This document shows positions 1-4,980 of a stretch of DNA of 5,563 nucleotides, piece after piece. Positions within the stretch are counted from its first letter, which is position 1. Each line of letters opens with the position of its first letter. Source of the stretch: Paracoccaceae bacterium (GTDB lineage: Bacteria; Pseudomonadota; Alphaproteobacteria; Rhodobacterales; Rhodobacteraceae); the NCBI GenBank assembly GCA_026982255.1, contig JALSHL010000037.1, positions 1-5,563 of the forward strand, read 5' to 3'. The notes below the pieces were generated by a model. The model was given only the letters and a program-made list of their open reading frames with translations. It was not told where the DNA came from and did no database searches. Made by a program: the position numbers and the translations under genes.

Positions 1-944
1 GTGCCCGAGAGGATCGAGGCAACGTTGAACAGGGATTCGCGGATGGATTCCTCCAGCGGGGCGCCCTCGTCGAAAATGCGGAACAGGGCGACGACGACGA
101 CCAGAGCGGCGGCGAGGGCCAGAAAGGCATGGACCTGCGTATCGCGCAACAGCGGTCTGGCCGTGCCGTTGAGCATCTGCACATAGCGCACGAAAGGCAG
201 GCTGGCAAGGATCATGAACACCGAGGCGACATATTCCGGTGCCCCCTTGAAGGCACCGAAAGAGGCGTCGTAATTGGCGAAACCGCCGGTGGAAAGCGTG
301 GTCATGCCGTGGACAACCGCATCGAAAAAATTCATACCGGTCATGGCAAAAGCGACTGCGGTCACTGCGGTCAGCCCGACGTAGATAACGGAAATGGTGC
401 TGGCAATCTCGGCAGCGCGGGGCAGGACCTTGCCCATGGTCTCGAATCCTTCGGAACGGAAGGCCTGCATACCGCCGACTTTCAGGGTCGGCAGGAAAGC
501 GATGGCGACCACGATAATCCCTATACCGCCGAACCATTGCATCAGACCCCGCCAGAGCAACGTGCCCTTCGGCAGGTCGTCAAGGCCGTTGATTACCGTG
601 GAACCGGTGGTGGTGAGGCCGGACATGGCCTCGAAAAACGCATCGGTGTAGCTGAGGTTCGGCGCGCCGATCCAGAAGGGAATGGCACCGAACAACGGCA
701 GCACCAGCCAGCTGAGCGTGGTGAGCAGAAAGGTCTGGCGGATGGTCAGGCCGACCAGCGAGGCATTGGCGGTGGCCAGCGAGACAACGCCGCCAAGGAC
801 CACGGTAATCAGGGCGCTTATGGCAAACGTGCCGGCGGACCCGTTGTCGAGAAAGAAATCCAGCGCGGCAGGCACCAGCATGAACAGCCCGAAAGCCGTC
901 ACCAGTAAGCCGATTGCGTATCCTACGGGTCTGAAGTCGATCAT
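1..944 (-). CDS. trkH: TrkH-family potassium uptake transporter, membrane subunit (3' end cut by window edge)
   Basis: This is the potassium-translocating membrane subunit of a Trk system; such proteins normally work with the cytoplasmic regulator TrkA, which is not in the window. Reading leftward from the ATG at 944, 314 codons are open and the frame leaves the window at base 1. The usual family length is about 480 residues, so roughly the first two thirds are present. The N-terminus MIDFRPVGYAIGLL starts a hydrophobic helix. Two selectivity-filter loops are visible: MSGLTTTGST at residues 107-116 (Gly114) and HGMTTLSTGGF at 212-222 (Gly220-Gly221). The protein breaks off inside a third such loop (NVASILSGT, from residue 307). 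Several strongly hydrophobic stretches lie between the loops, for example 38-60, 73-92, 141-152, 183-200 and 272-290. No clear Shine-Dalgarno precedes the ATG. An in-frame TTG lies 12 codons upstream, but the family-like N-terminus favours the ATG. It is separated from folE by a terminator, so it is probably its own transcription unit. Confidence 0.93.
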   Translation of the reverse strand, partial: MIDFRPVGYAIGLLVTAFGLFMLVPAALDFFLDNGSAGTFAISALITVVLGGVVSLATANASLVGLTIRQTFLLTTLSWLVLPLFGAIPFWIGAPNLSYTDAFFEAMSGLTTTGSTVINGLDDLPKGTLLWRGLMQWFGGIGIIVVAIAFLPTLKVGGMQAFRSEGFETMGKVLPRAAEIASTISVIYVGLTAVTAVAFAMTGMNFFDAVVHGMTTLSTGGFANYDASFGAFKGAPEYVASVFMILASLPFVRYVQMLNGTARPLLRDTQVHAFLALAAALVVVVALFRIFDEGAPLEESIRESLFNVASILSG

Positions 945-951
945 TTGCGCA

Positions 952-980
952 GGCTTGGCCTTTGCGGGCCGGAGTGTCAA
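952..980 (-). promoter_or_regulatory. possible promoter of trkH
   Basis: On the minus strand a perfect TTGACA (975-980) lies between the folE terminator and the trkH start. With a 17-base spacer the -10 position (952-957) reads CAAGCC, which is a poor match. The -35 is convincing by sequence and position, but the weak -10, only 7 bases from the ATG, makes the assignment tentative. Confidence 0.27.
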
Positions 981-1010
981 GTATTTAGCCCTTCAACACC
1001 CGCGAGCGCG

Positions 1011-1044
1011 CAAAGCAAAACCGGCGCGCCCGGGGCACGCCGGT
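1011..1044 (-). terminator. intrinsic terminator after folE
   Basis: On the minus strand, 20 bases past the folE stop, an 11-base-pair stem (arms 1034-1044 and 1020-1030) closes on a 3-base loop. All pairs are Watson-Crick except one G-U. The 3' arm runs directly into TTTTGCTTTG (1020-1011, its first T also pairing in the stem), a T-rich tail. This is a textbook rho-independent terminator and separates folE from trkH. Confidence 0.75.
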
Positions 1045-1064
1045 CCGGGCCGTTGGCGGGCCGG

Positions 1065-1703
1065 TCAGCCCCCGCGATTGGTCGGGTTGCCGATGATGTC
1101 GAGGAATTCCTTGCGCAACTCGCGGTCCGTGCGGAAATCGCCAAGCATGGTTGAAGTCACCATGGAAACGCCCGGTTTGTGGACGCCGCGGGTGGACATG
1201 CAGTGGTGTTCGCCCTCCAGCACCACGGCCACGCCTTTGGGTTGCAGCACGTCGAACAGGGATTGCGCGATCTGGGCGTTCATTTTTTCCTGCACCTGCA
1301 AACGCTTGGCAAAGGCATCGACGACACGGGCGAGCTTGGAGATGCCGACGACGCGCTCGGTCGGGATATAGCCGACATGGGCGACACCGATGATCGGGGC
1401 CATATGGTGTTCGCAATAGGATTCGTAGCGAATGTCGCGCAGAACCACCATTTCGTCGTAGCCCTCCACCTCGCCAAAGGTGCGCTGGAGCATTTCGACG
1501 GGATCCTCGTCATAGCCGCGGAACCACTCCAGATAGGCCTTGGTCACGCGCTTGGGTGTGTCGAGCAGGCCTTCGCGGTCCGGGTCGTCACCGGCCCAGC
1601 GCAACAATGTGCGAACGGCGTCTTCCGCTTCCTGTCTTGAAGGTCTGTCAACCACTATGCCGATGTCCTCTTCGTCCGTAATCTTCGGGTCATAAACATT
1701 CAT
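1065..1703 (-). CDS. folE: GTP cyclohydrolase I (type I, zinc-dependent)
   Basis: The enzyme converts GTP to 7,8-dihydroneopterin triphosphate in the cytoplasm, the first step towards tetrahydrofolate and also the entry to queuosine-type deazapurines. The 212-residue protein is of normal family length. The hallmark motif SYCEHHMAPI lies at 95-104, giving zinc ligands Cys97 and His100 and the catalytic-position His99. The third ligand, Cys168, is in EGEHHCMSTRGV (163-174). RLQVQEKM (134-141) and GISKLARV (120-127) are also typical. The variable N-terminal 20 residues are followed by the helical part EAEDAVRTLLRWAGDD. The start is supported by AGGAG 8 bases upstream of the ATG. The gene lies 131 bases downstream of metZ on the same strand. 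It may be read from the metZ promoter or from its own signal in that gap. It ends at a strong terminator. A short ORF with a better ribosome binding site overlaps its first codons. Confidence 0.97.
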   Translation of the reverse strand: MNVYDPKITDEEDIGIVVDRPSRQEAEDAVRTLLRWAGDDPDREGLLDTPKRVTKAYLEWFRGYDEDPVEMLQRTFGEVEGYDEMVVLRDIRYESYCEHHMAPIIGVAHVGYIPTERVVGISKLARVVDAFAKRLQVQEKMNAQIAQSLFDVLQPKGVAVVLEGEHHCMSTRGVHKPGVSMVTSTMLGDFRTDRELRKEFLDIIGNPTNRGG

Positions 1704-1758
1704 GGTGTATTTCTCCTGTTAGAGCAACGCAAGGTGACAGGCAGTATATTCCGCACAT
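1690..1758 (-). CDS. possible 22-residue cysteine-rich leader ORF overlapping the folE start
   Basis: On the minus strand an ATG at 1758 opens 22 codons ending in TGA at 1690-1692, overlapping the first 14 bases of folE in another frame. GGAGGTGG (1771-1764) precedes the ATG, with 8 bases between GGAGG and the ATG; this is the best Shine-Dalgarno sequence in the folE leader. The peptide is MCGIYCLSPCVALTGEIHHECL, with four cysteines (2, 6, 10, 21) and a His-His-Glu-Cys end. Ribosomes finishing here would release just inside folE, so translation could be coupled. The amino-acid bias suggests a cysteine- or metal-sensing leader, but that is inference. I recognise no family, and an ORF this short can occur by chance. 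Confidence 0.35.
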   Translation of the reverse strand: MCGIYCLSPCVALTGEIHHECL

Positions 1759-1779
1759 TTGATCCACCTCCGGTTTACA

Positions 1780-1818
1780 AACTATTTACCCTTCGCCCTT
1801 AAATCTTAACAAATAGTT
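1780..1818 (-). promoter_or_regulatory. AT-rich 8-bp dyad between metZ and folE
   Basis: The arms AACTATTT (1780-1787) and AAATAGTT (1811-1818) are perfect reverse complements separated by 23 bases. In RNA from the minus strand the stem could be extended by three wobble pairs. The surroundings are clearly more AT-rich than the flanking genes. There is no U-run placing it as a terminator. It may be an operator or promoter region for folE. A weak -35/-10 pair, TTGTTA and TAAATA with an 18-base spacer, lies inside it on the minus strand. The role is unproven. Confidence 0.4.
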
Positions 1819-1834
1819 ACCAAAAGGGGAATGG

Positions 1835-3046
1835 TTAATTTTTAATTAAACCTAAAGATGTGTCCTTTGCCTTATCGAGCGCCTGCTCCACATCGGCCAG
1901 AAGGTCGTTAACATCCTCTAATCCAACAGAAAAACGCACGAGACCGTCGGAAATACCCAGATCCGCCCGCTGTTCCGGCGATAGACGCTGATGCGTTGTT
2001 GTCGCAGGGTGGGTCACAATCGACTTGGCATCGCCGAGGTTGTTCGAGATCACGGGAATCGCCAGCGCGTTCAGAAACCGGAAGGCGGCCTCCTTGCCGC
2101 CGGCAAGGTCAAGAGACAGGACGGTGCCGCCCGCGCTCATCTGTCGGGCCGCCAGCGCGTGTTGCGGATGGCTGGTCAACGTTGGATAGATCGTGCGGGC
2201 CAGCACGGGGTGGCTCTCGACTGCTTGGGCGATAGCCAGCGCAGTATCGGCCTGTGCGCGACAACGCAGGTCGAGCGTTTCCAGCCCTTTCAGCATGACC
2301 CACGCGTTGAACGGGGACAGCGCGCCGCCGGTGTGCTTCATGTAGTTGAGGAAATCGCCGTTGATGAAATCGGCGCGCCCCAGCACCACACCGCCGAGGC
2401 AGCGCCCCTGCCCGTCGATGTGTTTGGTGGCGGAATAGACGACGACGTCGGCGCCGAGGTCCAGCGTGCGCTGGAAAACCGGCGTGGCGAACACATTGTC
2501 CACAACAAGGAGCGCCCCGGACGCATGGGCGATTTCGGCCACGGCGGCAATGTCTATGACCTCCAGCGTCGGATTGGAGATTGCCTCGACAAAGGCGAGT
2601 TTGGTGTTCGGGCGCATGGCAGCGTGCCACGCGTCAAGGTCGGTGCCGTCCACGAAGGTGACCTCGACCCCGTATTTCGGCAGCAGGTTTTCGAGGATGA
2701 ACAGACAGGAACCGAACAGCGCCCTGGCCGAAACCACATGGTCCCCCGCCTGTAGCTGGCTGAACAGCGCGCCATTGACCGCAGCCATGCCGGAGGCGGT
2801 GGCGAAGGCGGCCTCGGCCCCCTCGATGGCAGCGATGCGGTCCTCGAACATCGCGACGGTCGGATTGGCGTAGCGGGCGTAGATATATTCGTCCTCGCCA
2901 CATTCGATAAAGCGGGCCTCGGCGGCCTCGGCGTTTTCGTAAACGAAGCCCTGTGTGAGGAAGAGCGCCTCGGAGACCTCGCCGTATTGCGAACGGCGGG
3001 TGCCGGCATGCACGAGTTTCGTGCGGGTGTTCCATGTATCTGTCAT
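1835..3046 (-). CDS. metZ: O-succinylhomoserine sulfhydrylase (Cys/Met metabolism PLP enzyme)
   Basis: A cytoplasmic PLP enzyme of the Cys/Met metabolism family that joins O-succinylhomoserine and sulfide to give homocysteine, the direct sulfhydrylation route to methionine. The 403 residues are of normal length. YARYANPT (56-63) and SGMAA (85-89) form the cofactor phosphate-binding region. Asp183 in VVDN pairs with the PLP ring nitrogen. SATKHIDGQGR (205-215) holds the PLP-binding Lys208, and the HIDGQGR continuation is typical of MetZ. HTGGALSPFNAW (238-249) is also characteristic. Closely related activities (O-acetylhomoserine sulfhydrylase, cystathionine gamma-synthase) cannot be fully excluded from sequence alone. 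The SAM-II leader upstream independently supports a methionine role. The ATG at 3046 fits the family N-terminus, but its Shine-Dalgarno is weak (GGAA about 9 bases upstream, partly inside a hairpin). That suits a gene whose translation is controlled from the leader. Confidence 0.93.
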   Translation of the reverse strand: MTDTWNTRTKLVHAGTRRSQYGEVSEALFLTQGFVYENAEAAEARFIECGEDEYIYARYANPTVAMFEDRIAAIEGAEAAFATASGMAAVNGALFSQLQAGDHVVSARALFGSCLFILENLLPKYGVEVTFVDGTDLDAWHAAMRPNTKLAFVEAISNPTLEVIDIAAVAEIAHASGALLVVDNVFATPVFQRTLDLGADVVVYSATKHIDGQGRCLGGVVLGRADFINGDFLNYMKHTGGALSPFNAWVMLKGLETLDLRCRAQADTALAIAQAVESHPVLARTIYPTLTSHPQHALAARQMSAGGTVLSLDLAGGKEAAFRFLNALAIPVISNNLGDAKSIVTHPATTTHQRLSPEQRADLGISDGLVRFSVGLEDVNDLLADVEQALDKAKDTSLGLIKN

Positions 3047-3055
3047 GCTGTTTTT

Positions 3056-3103
3056 CCGGAAATTCCGGCCCTTTCGTGTTACGCGATCGGGGCGTTTCGG
3101 GCC
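3056..3103 (-). promoter_or_regulatory. possible expression platform of the metZ riboswitch
   Basis: Between the aptamer and the metZ ATG, GGCCCG (3103-3098) can pair backward with CGGGCC (3137-3132), whose last three bases lie in the aptamer's P1 arm. Alternatively it can pair forward, as GGCCC, with GGGCC (3071-3067) near the start codon. Next to that, CCGGA and TCCGG (3068-3056) form a 5-bp hairpin over the only Shine-Dalgarno-like bases. The two GGCCC pairings exclude each other, which is what a switch needs. This is drawn by eye and not folded by computation. Confidence 0.4.
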
Positions 3104-3107
3104 TCGA

Positions 3108-3162
3108 CCTCTTTAGCGGCATGTTTAGCGTGGCCCGCAATCCAGTCCTACAAATCGCCACA
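3108..3162 (-). promoter_or_regulatory. SAM-II riboswitch aptamer upstream of metZ
   Basis: SAM-II is a pseudoknotted S-adenosylmethionine aptamer found in alphaproteobacteria in front of methionine genes. On the minus strand the pieces occur in order. The P1 5' arm GTGGC (3161-3157) is followed at once by the conserved GATTTG (3156-3151). Then come TTGC (3142-3139), the P1 3' arm GCCAC (3134-3130), TAAACA (3127-3122), and the conserved GCTAAA followed by GAGG (3117-3108). GCGG (3140-3137 in part) and CCGC can form the pseudoknot helix just before CTAAA. The aptamer begins where transcription is predicted to start and lies 61 bases before the metZ ATG. Binding of SAM should lower metZ expression. 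The one soft spot is that the usual CC in the first loop, which pairs with the terminal GG, is not obvious. Confidence 0.87.
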
Positions 3163-3167
3163 GAGGT

Positions 3168-3196
3168 TTCTTACGGAGACGCGGCGTTATCGTCAA
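3168..3196 (-). promoter_or_regulatory. probable promoter of metZ
   Basis: On the minus strand TTGACG (3196-3191) and TAAGAA (3173-3168) are separated by exactly 17 bases. The -35 matches consensus at five of six positions and the -10 at three. The predicted transcription start, about 3161-3163, falls on the first bases of the SAM-II aptamer, which gives independent support. Confidence 0.5.
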
Positions 3197-3254
3197 GCAG
3201 GCTTGCCTAAATCGTGAAAACTGCCATCCTTTGCCAAAACCGGAGGGAGTGACC

Positions 3255-3956
3255 ATGACGAAACCTGTCGAATTGTATTACTGGCCGACGCCGAACGGCT
3301 GGAAAATCACCATTGCGCTGGCCGAGATGGATCTGCCGTATAACCTCAATCTGGTGAACATCGGAGCCGGGGAACAGTTCGAACCGGAGTTTCTGAAAAT
3401 TTCCCCCAACAACCGGATGCCTGCGATCATTGATCCAGAAGGGCCGGACGGGGAACCCATCTCGGTTTTCGAGAGCGGGGCGATATTGCAGTATCTGGCG
3501 CGCAAGACCGGCAGGTTTTACGGCCGCGACGAACGCGGGCGGGTCGAGGTCGAGCAATGGCTGATGTGGCAGATGGGCGGGCTGGGCCCGATGGCGGGAC
3601 AGACGCACCATTTCCTGAAATACGCACCGGCGATGGATCCGCCCCACGACCTGCCCTATGCCAAGGACCGTTACCGGAACGAAACCGCGCGGCTTTATGG
3701 TGTGCTGGACCGGCGGCTGGCGGATCGGGAGTTTGTGGCGGGGGAATATTCGATTGCCGATATGGCGATCTGGCCCTGGGCGAGCCTGTGGGAAGGGCAG
3801 GAGCAGAATATCGACGATTTTCCGAACATGAAGGCCTGGCTGGACCGGGTTTACGCCCGACCGGCGGTGCAAGCGGGGCGCGCGGTCGCCAAGGAGCGGC
3901 GCGGGAATTTGCAGACGGACAAAGACGCGCAGAAAGTGTTGTTCGGCAAGAAATAG
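3255..3956 (+). CDS. Nu-class glutathione S-transferase / disulfide-bond reductase (YfcG/YghU-like)
   Basis: A 233-residue cytoplasmic glutathione-binding protein with the two-domain GST fold. The thioredoxin-like N-terminal half begins YYWPTPNGWKITI (8-20). The TPN motif (Thr12, Asn14) replaces the catalytic Tyr/Ser of other classes and marks the Nu class, whose studied members (E. coli YfcG, YghU) reduce disulfide bonds with two bound glutathiones. INIGAG-like NIGAGEQF (35-42), NNRMPAI (52-58, with the cis-proline) and the glutathione gamma-glutamyl site ES (73-74) follow. The helical C-terminal half carries the folding motif YSIADMAIWPW (165-175). An in-frame TTG at 3231 would add eight residues. 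The start chosen here has GGAGG 8 bases before the ATG, and that Shine-Dalgarno lies inside the longer version. The gene diverges from metZ across a 208-base gap. The physiological substrate cannot be told from sequence. Confidence 0.92.
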   Translation: MTKPVELYYWPTPNGWKITIALAEMDLPYNLNLVNIGAGEQFEPEFLKISPNNRMPAIIDPEGPDGEPISVFESGAILQYLARKTGRFYGRDERGRVEVEQWLMWQMGGLGPMAGQTHHFLKYAPAMDPPHDLPYAKDRYRNETARLYGVLDRRLADREFVAGEYSIADMAIWPWASLWEGQEQNIDDFPNMKAWLDRVYARPAVQAGRAVAKERRGNLQTDKDAQKVLFGKK

Positions 3957-3976
3957 GGACGGATGTCGCGCAGTTG

Positions 3977-4030
3977 TGATCGGGTGTCAGAGGGCCGGAT
4001 GTATATTGTTCCGGTTACGGCAGCTAGAAT
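3977..4030 (+). promoter_or_regulatory. promoter region of first secreted-repeat gene
   Basis: TGATCG (3977-3982), TATATT (4002-4007) and TAGAAT (4025-4030) are shared in exact phase with the region before the second paralogue. TAGAAT matches a housekeeping -10 at five of six positions, with TATATT 17 bases upstream as a poor -35. Alternatively, TGATC with TATATT 19 bases further on resembles the TGATCC-type promoters of RpoE/ChrR-like extracytoplasmic sigma factors in this group. Conservation shows the region matters, but it does not settle which sigma factor reads it. Confidence 0.55.
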
Positions 4031-4061
4031 TGCCGGAAATTGCCGATACCGGAGATACCGC

Positions 4062-4460
4062 ATGAAATTCCTGAAGATCACCACTGCAACCGTAACCGCG
4101 CTGGCGCTGGGTGCCGGCATAACGATGGCATCCTCGCATGGCAACAAATATGTGATGAGCGCCCCGCTGAACGGGCAGACGTTCATCATGTACCAGAACC
4201 ATTTTTCGCTGTATTTCTATGCCAATGATGAACCGGGAGTTTCGAAATGCTATGGCGAATGTGCGGAAAAATGGCCACCCGCGATCCTGCCGGCGGATAC
4301 GCCGATGCCGGAAAGCTATACGCTGATCCCGCGCAAGGATGGCAGCATGCAGATTGCCTACAAGGGACGGCCGATGTATCTGTATTCCGGTGACAAGAAG
4401 ATCGGCGATATCAACGGCGTCGGGCTGGGCGGTGTCTGGGAGTTGGCGATTCCGTTTTAA
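4062..4460 (+). CDS. exported Secreted_repeat-family protein (COG4315), first tandem copy
   Basis: A 132-residue exported protein of the Secreted_repeat family (PF03640, formerly Lipoprotein_15; COG4315, Yx(FWY)xxD motif). Its biochemical function is not known to me. MKFLKITTATVTALALGAG is a Sec signal peptide with likely cleavage near MAS-SHG (22-27). There is no lipobox cysteine, so the product should be periplasmic or secreted and soluble. The two family motifs are YFYAND (51-56) and YLYSGD (106-111). Other family features are CYGECAEKWPP (63-73) with a cysteine pair (63, 67) able to form a disulfide, AYKGRPMY (99-106) and GDINGVGLGGVWELA (115-129). An in-frame start at 3963 was rejected: GGAG lies 7 bases before the ATG at 4062, and the signal peptide begins there. 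The gene stands alone between its own conserved promoter and that of its paralogue. Confidence 0.88.
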   Translation: MKFLKITTATVTALALGAGITMASSHGNKYVMSAPLNGQTFIMYQNHFSLYFYANDEPGVSKCYGECAEKWPPAILPADTPMPESYTLIPRKDGSMQIAYKGRPMYLYSGDKKIGDINGVGLGGVWELAIPF

Positions 4461-4485
4461 GGTGCGGGGCCCCGGATCCTGTATG

Positions 4486-4539
4486 TGATCGGATGCCGCG
4501 GCGGCGTATGTATATTTCTGCGGACCGGAATGCTAGAAT
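4486..4539 (+). promoter_or_regulatory. promoter region of second secreted-repeat gene
   Basis: TGATCG (4486-4491), TATATT (4511-4516) and TAGAAT (4534-4539) have the same spacings (19 and 17 bases) as before the first copy, while the bases between have largely diverged. The start of the element lies 25 bases after the first gene's stop. No terminator with a T-run is visible between them, so read-through from copy one is possible too. Confidence 0.55.
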
Positions 4540-4571
4540 CCCCCATAAACCCGAAAACCGGAGTTTCCCCG

Positions 4572-4967
4572 ATGAAACTTGTGATCTTTTCTTCTGTCGT
4601 GATAACCGTCGCGGTTATCGGAGGCGCGGCATTTCTGGCCGGATACAATGCCGCCCCGCCAGAACGGGCGCCGGCCGATGCGGTCGCCTTTGTCATGAAC
4701 CGGAACCACTATTCCCTGTATACCTATGACGGTGACGGTGTTGGTGTGTCGAACTGCTATGACGCCTGCGCCGAGATCTGGCCGCCGACTATCGTGCCGG
4801 AAGGTGCGGAAATACCGGCGAGCTATTCGCTGGTCGAGCGGCGGGACGGCACCATGCAGCTGGCTTACAAGGGCCAGCCGCTTTATCGCTATTCCGGCGA
4901 CAAGGAAATCGGCGACGTTTCCGGCGACGGGGTGGACGGGGTCTGGCGGCTGGCCAAACCCGACTGA
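4572..4967 (+). CDS. exported Secreted_repeat-family protein (COG4315), second tandem copy
   Basis: A 131-residue paralogue of the preceding gene in the same uncharacterised family (PF03640/COG4315). Motifs are YTYDGD (50-55) and YRYSGD (105-110), the cysteine pair 62/66 in CYDACAEIWPP, AYKGQPLY (98-105) and GDVSGDGVDGVWRLA (114-128). The N-terminus differs from copy one. A longer hydrophobic segment, LVIFSSVVITVAVIGGAAFLAGY (about 3-25), is followed by a short Ala/Pro-rich linker. It could be an uncleaved membrane anchor rather than a cleaved signal peptide, so the two products may sit in different places. A cleavage near AGYNA is the alternative. GGAG 8 bases before the ATG at 4572 supports the start. 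The gene ends 13 bases from the 3' end of ribH, with which it converges. Confidence 0.88.
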   Translation: MKLVIFSSVVITVAVIGGAAFLAGYNAAPPERAPADAVAFVMNRNHYSLYTYDGDGVGVSNCYDACAEIWPPTIVPEGAEIPASYSLVERRDGTMQLAYKGQPLYRYSGDKEIGDVSGDGVDGVWRLAKPD

Positions 4968-4980
4968 CCGGGACGTGGAC

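Larger units (their letters stand above)
3976..4967 (+). repeat. tandem gene duplication, two units of about 509 bp including promoter
   Basis: Unit one runs from about 3976 and unit two from about 4485. Upstream blocks GTGATCGG, ATGTATATT, CGG, GCTAGAAT and ACCGGAG occur in both at a constant offset of 509 bases, with no gap over about 78 bp. The offset becomes 510 at the start codons. The encoded mature domains align without gaps over 91 residues with about 53 identities by hand count. The copies are therefore old but co-linear, promoter included. Confidence 0.78.

Noticed and set aside
1..186. GTG-started plus-strand frame at the left edge
   Set aside because: It is antisense to the third pore-loop region of trkH and has low-complexity Ala/Arg/Thr composition.
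129..908. A 259-codon open frame on the plus strand
   Set aside because: It is antisense to trkH. The translation is Gly/His/Arg/Gln-rich with no recognisable domain, and the opposite strand gives a clear membrane protein.
3111..3129. Direct repeat GCTAAA, twice, 12 bases apart, upstream of metZ (minus strand)
   Set aside because: At first it looked like a tandem operator, but both copies fall at conserved positions of the SAM-II aptamer, which explains them.
3231..3254. Upstream TTG start for the glutathione S-transferase
   Set aside because: The region contains the GGAGG ribosome binding site of the ATG at 3255, and the N-terminus from 3255 fits the family.
3207..3872. A 221-codon open frame on the minus strand
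   Set aside because: It lies opposite the glutathione S-transferase, whose motifs and ribosome binding site are clear. The minus-strand product resembles nothing I know.
3963..4061. Upstream ATG start for the first secreted-repeat gene
   Set aside because: It would place about 33 residues before a good signal peptide and would translate through the promoter blocks conserved with the second copy.
4465..4480. GGGGCCCC/GGATCC palindromic bases after the first secreted-repeat gene
   Set aside because: A short GC-rich palindrome with no loop room and no T-run is not supportable as a terminator.
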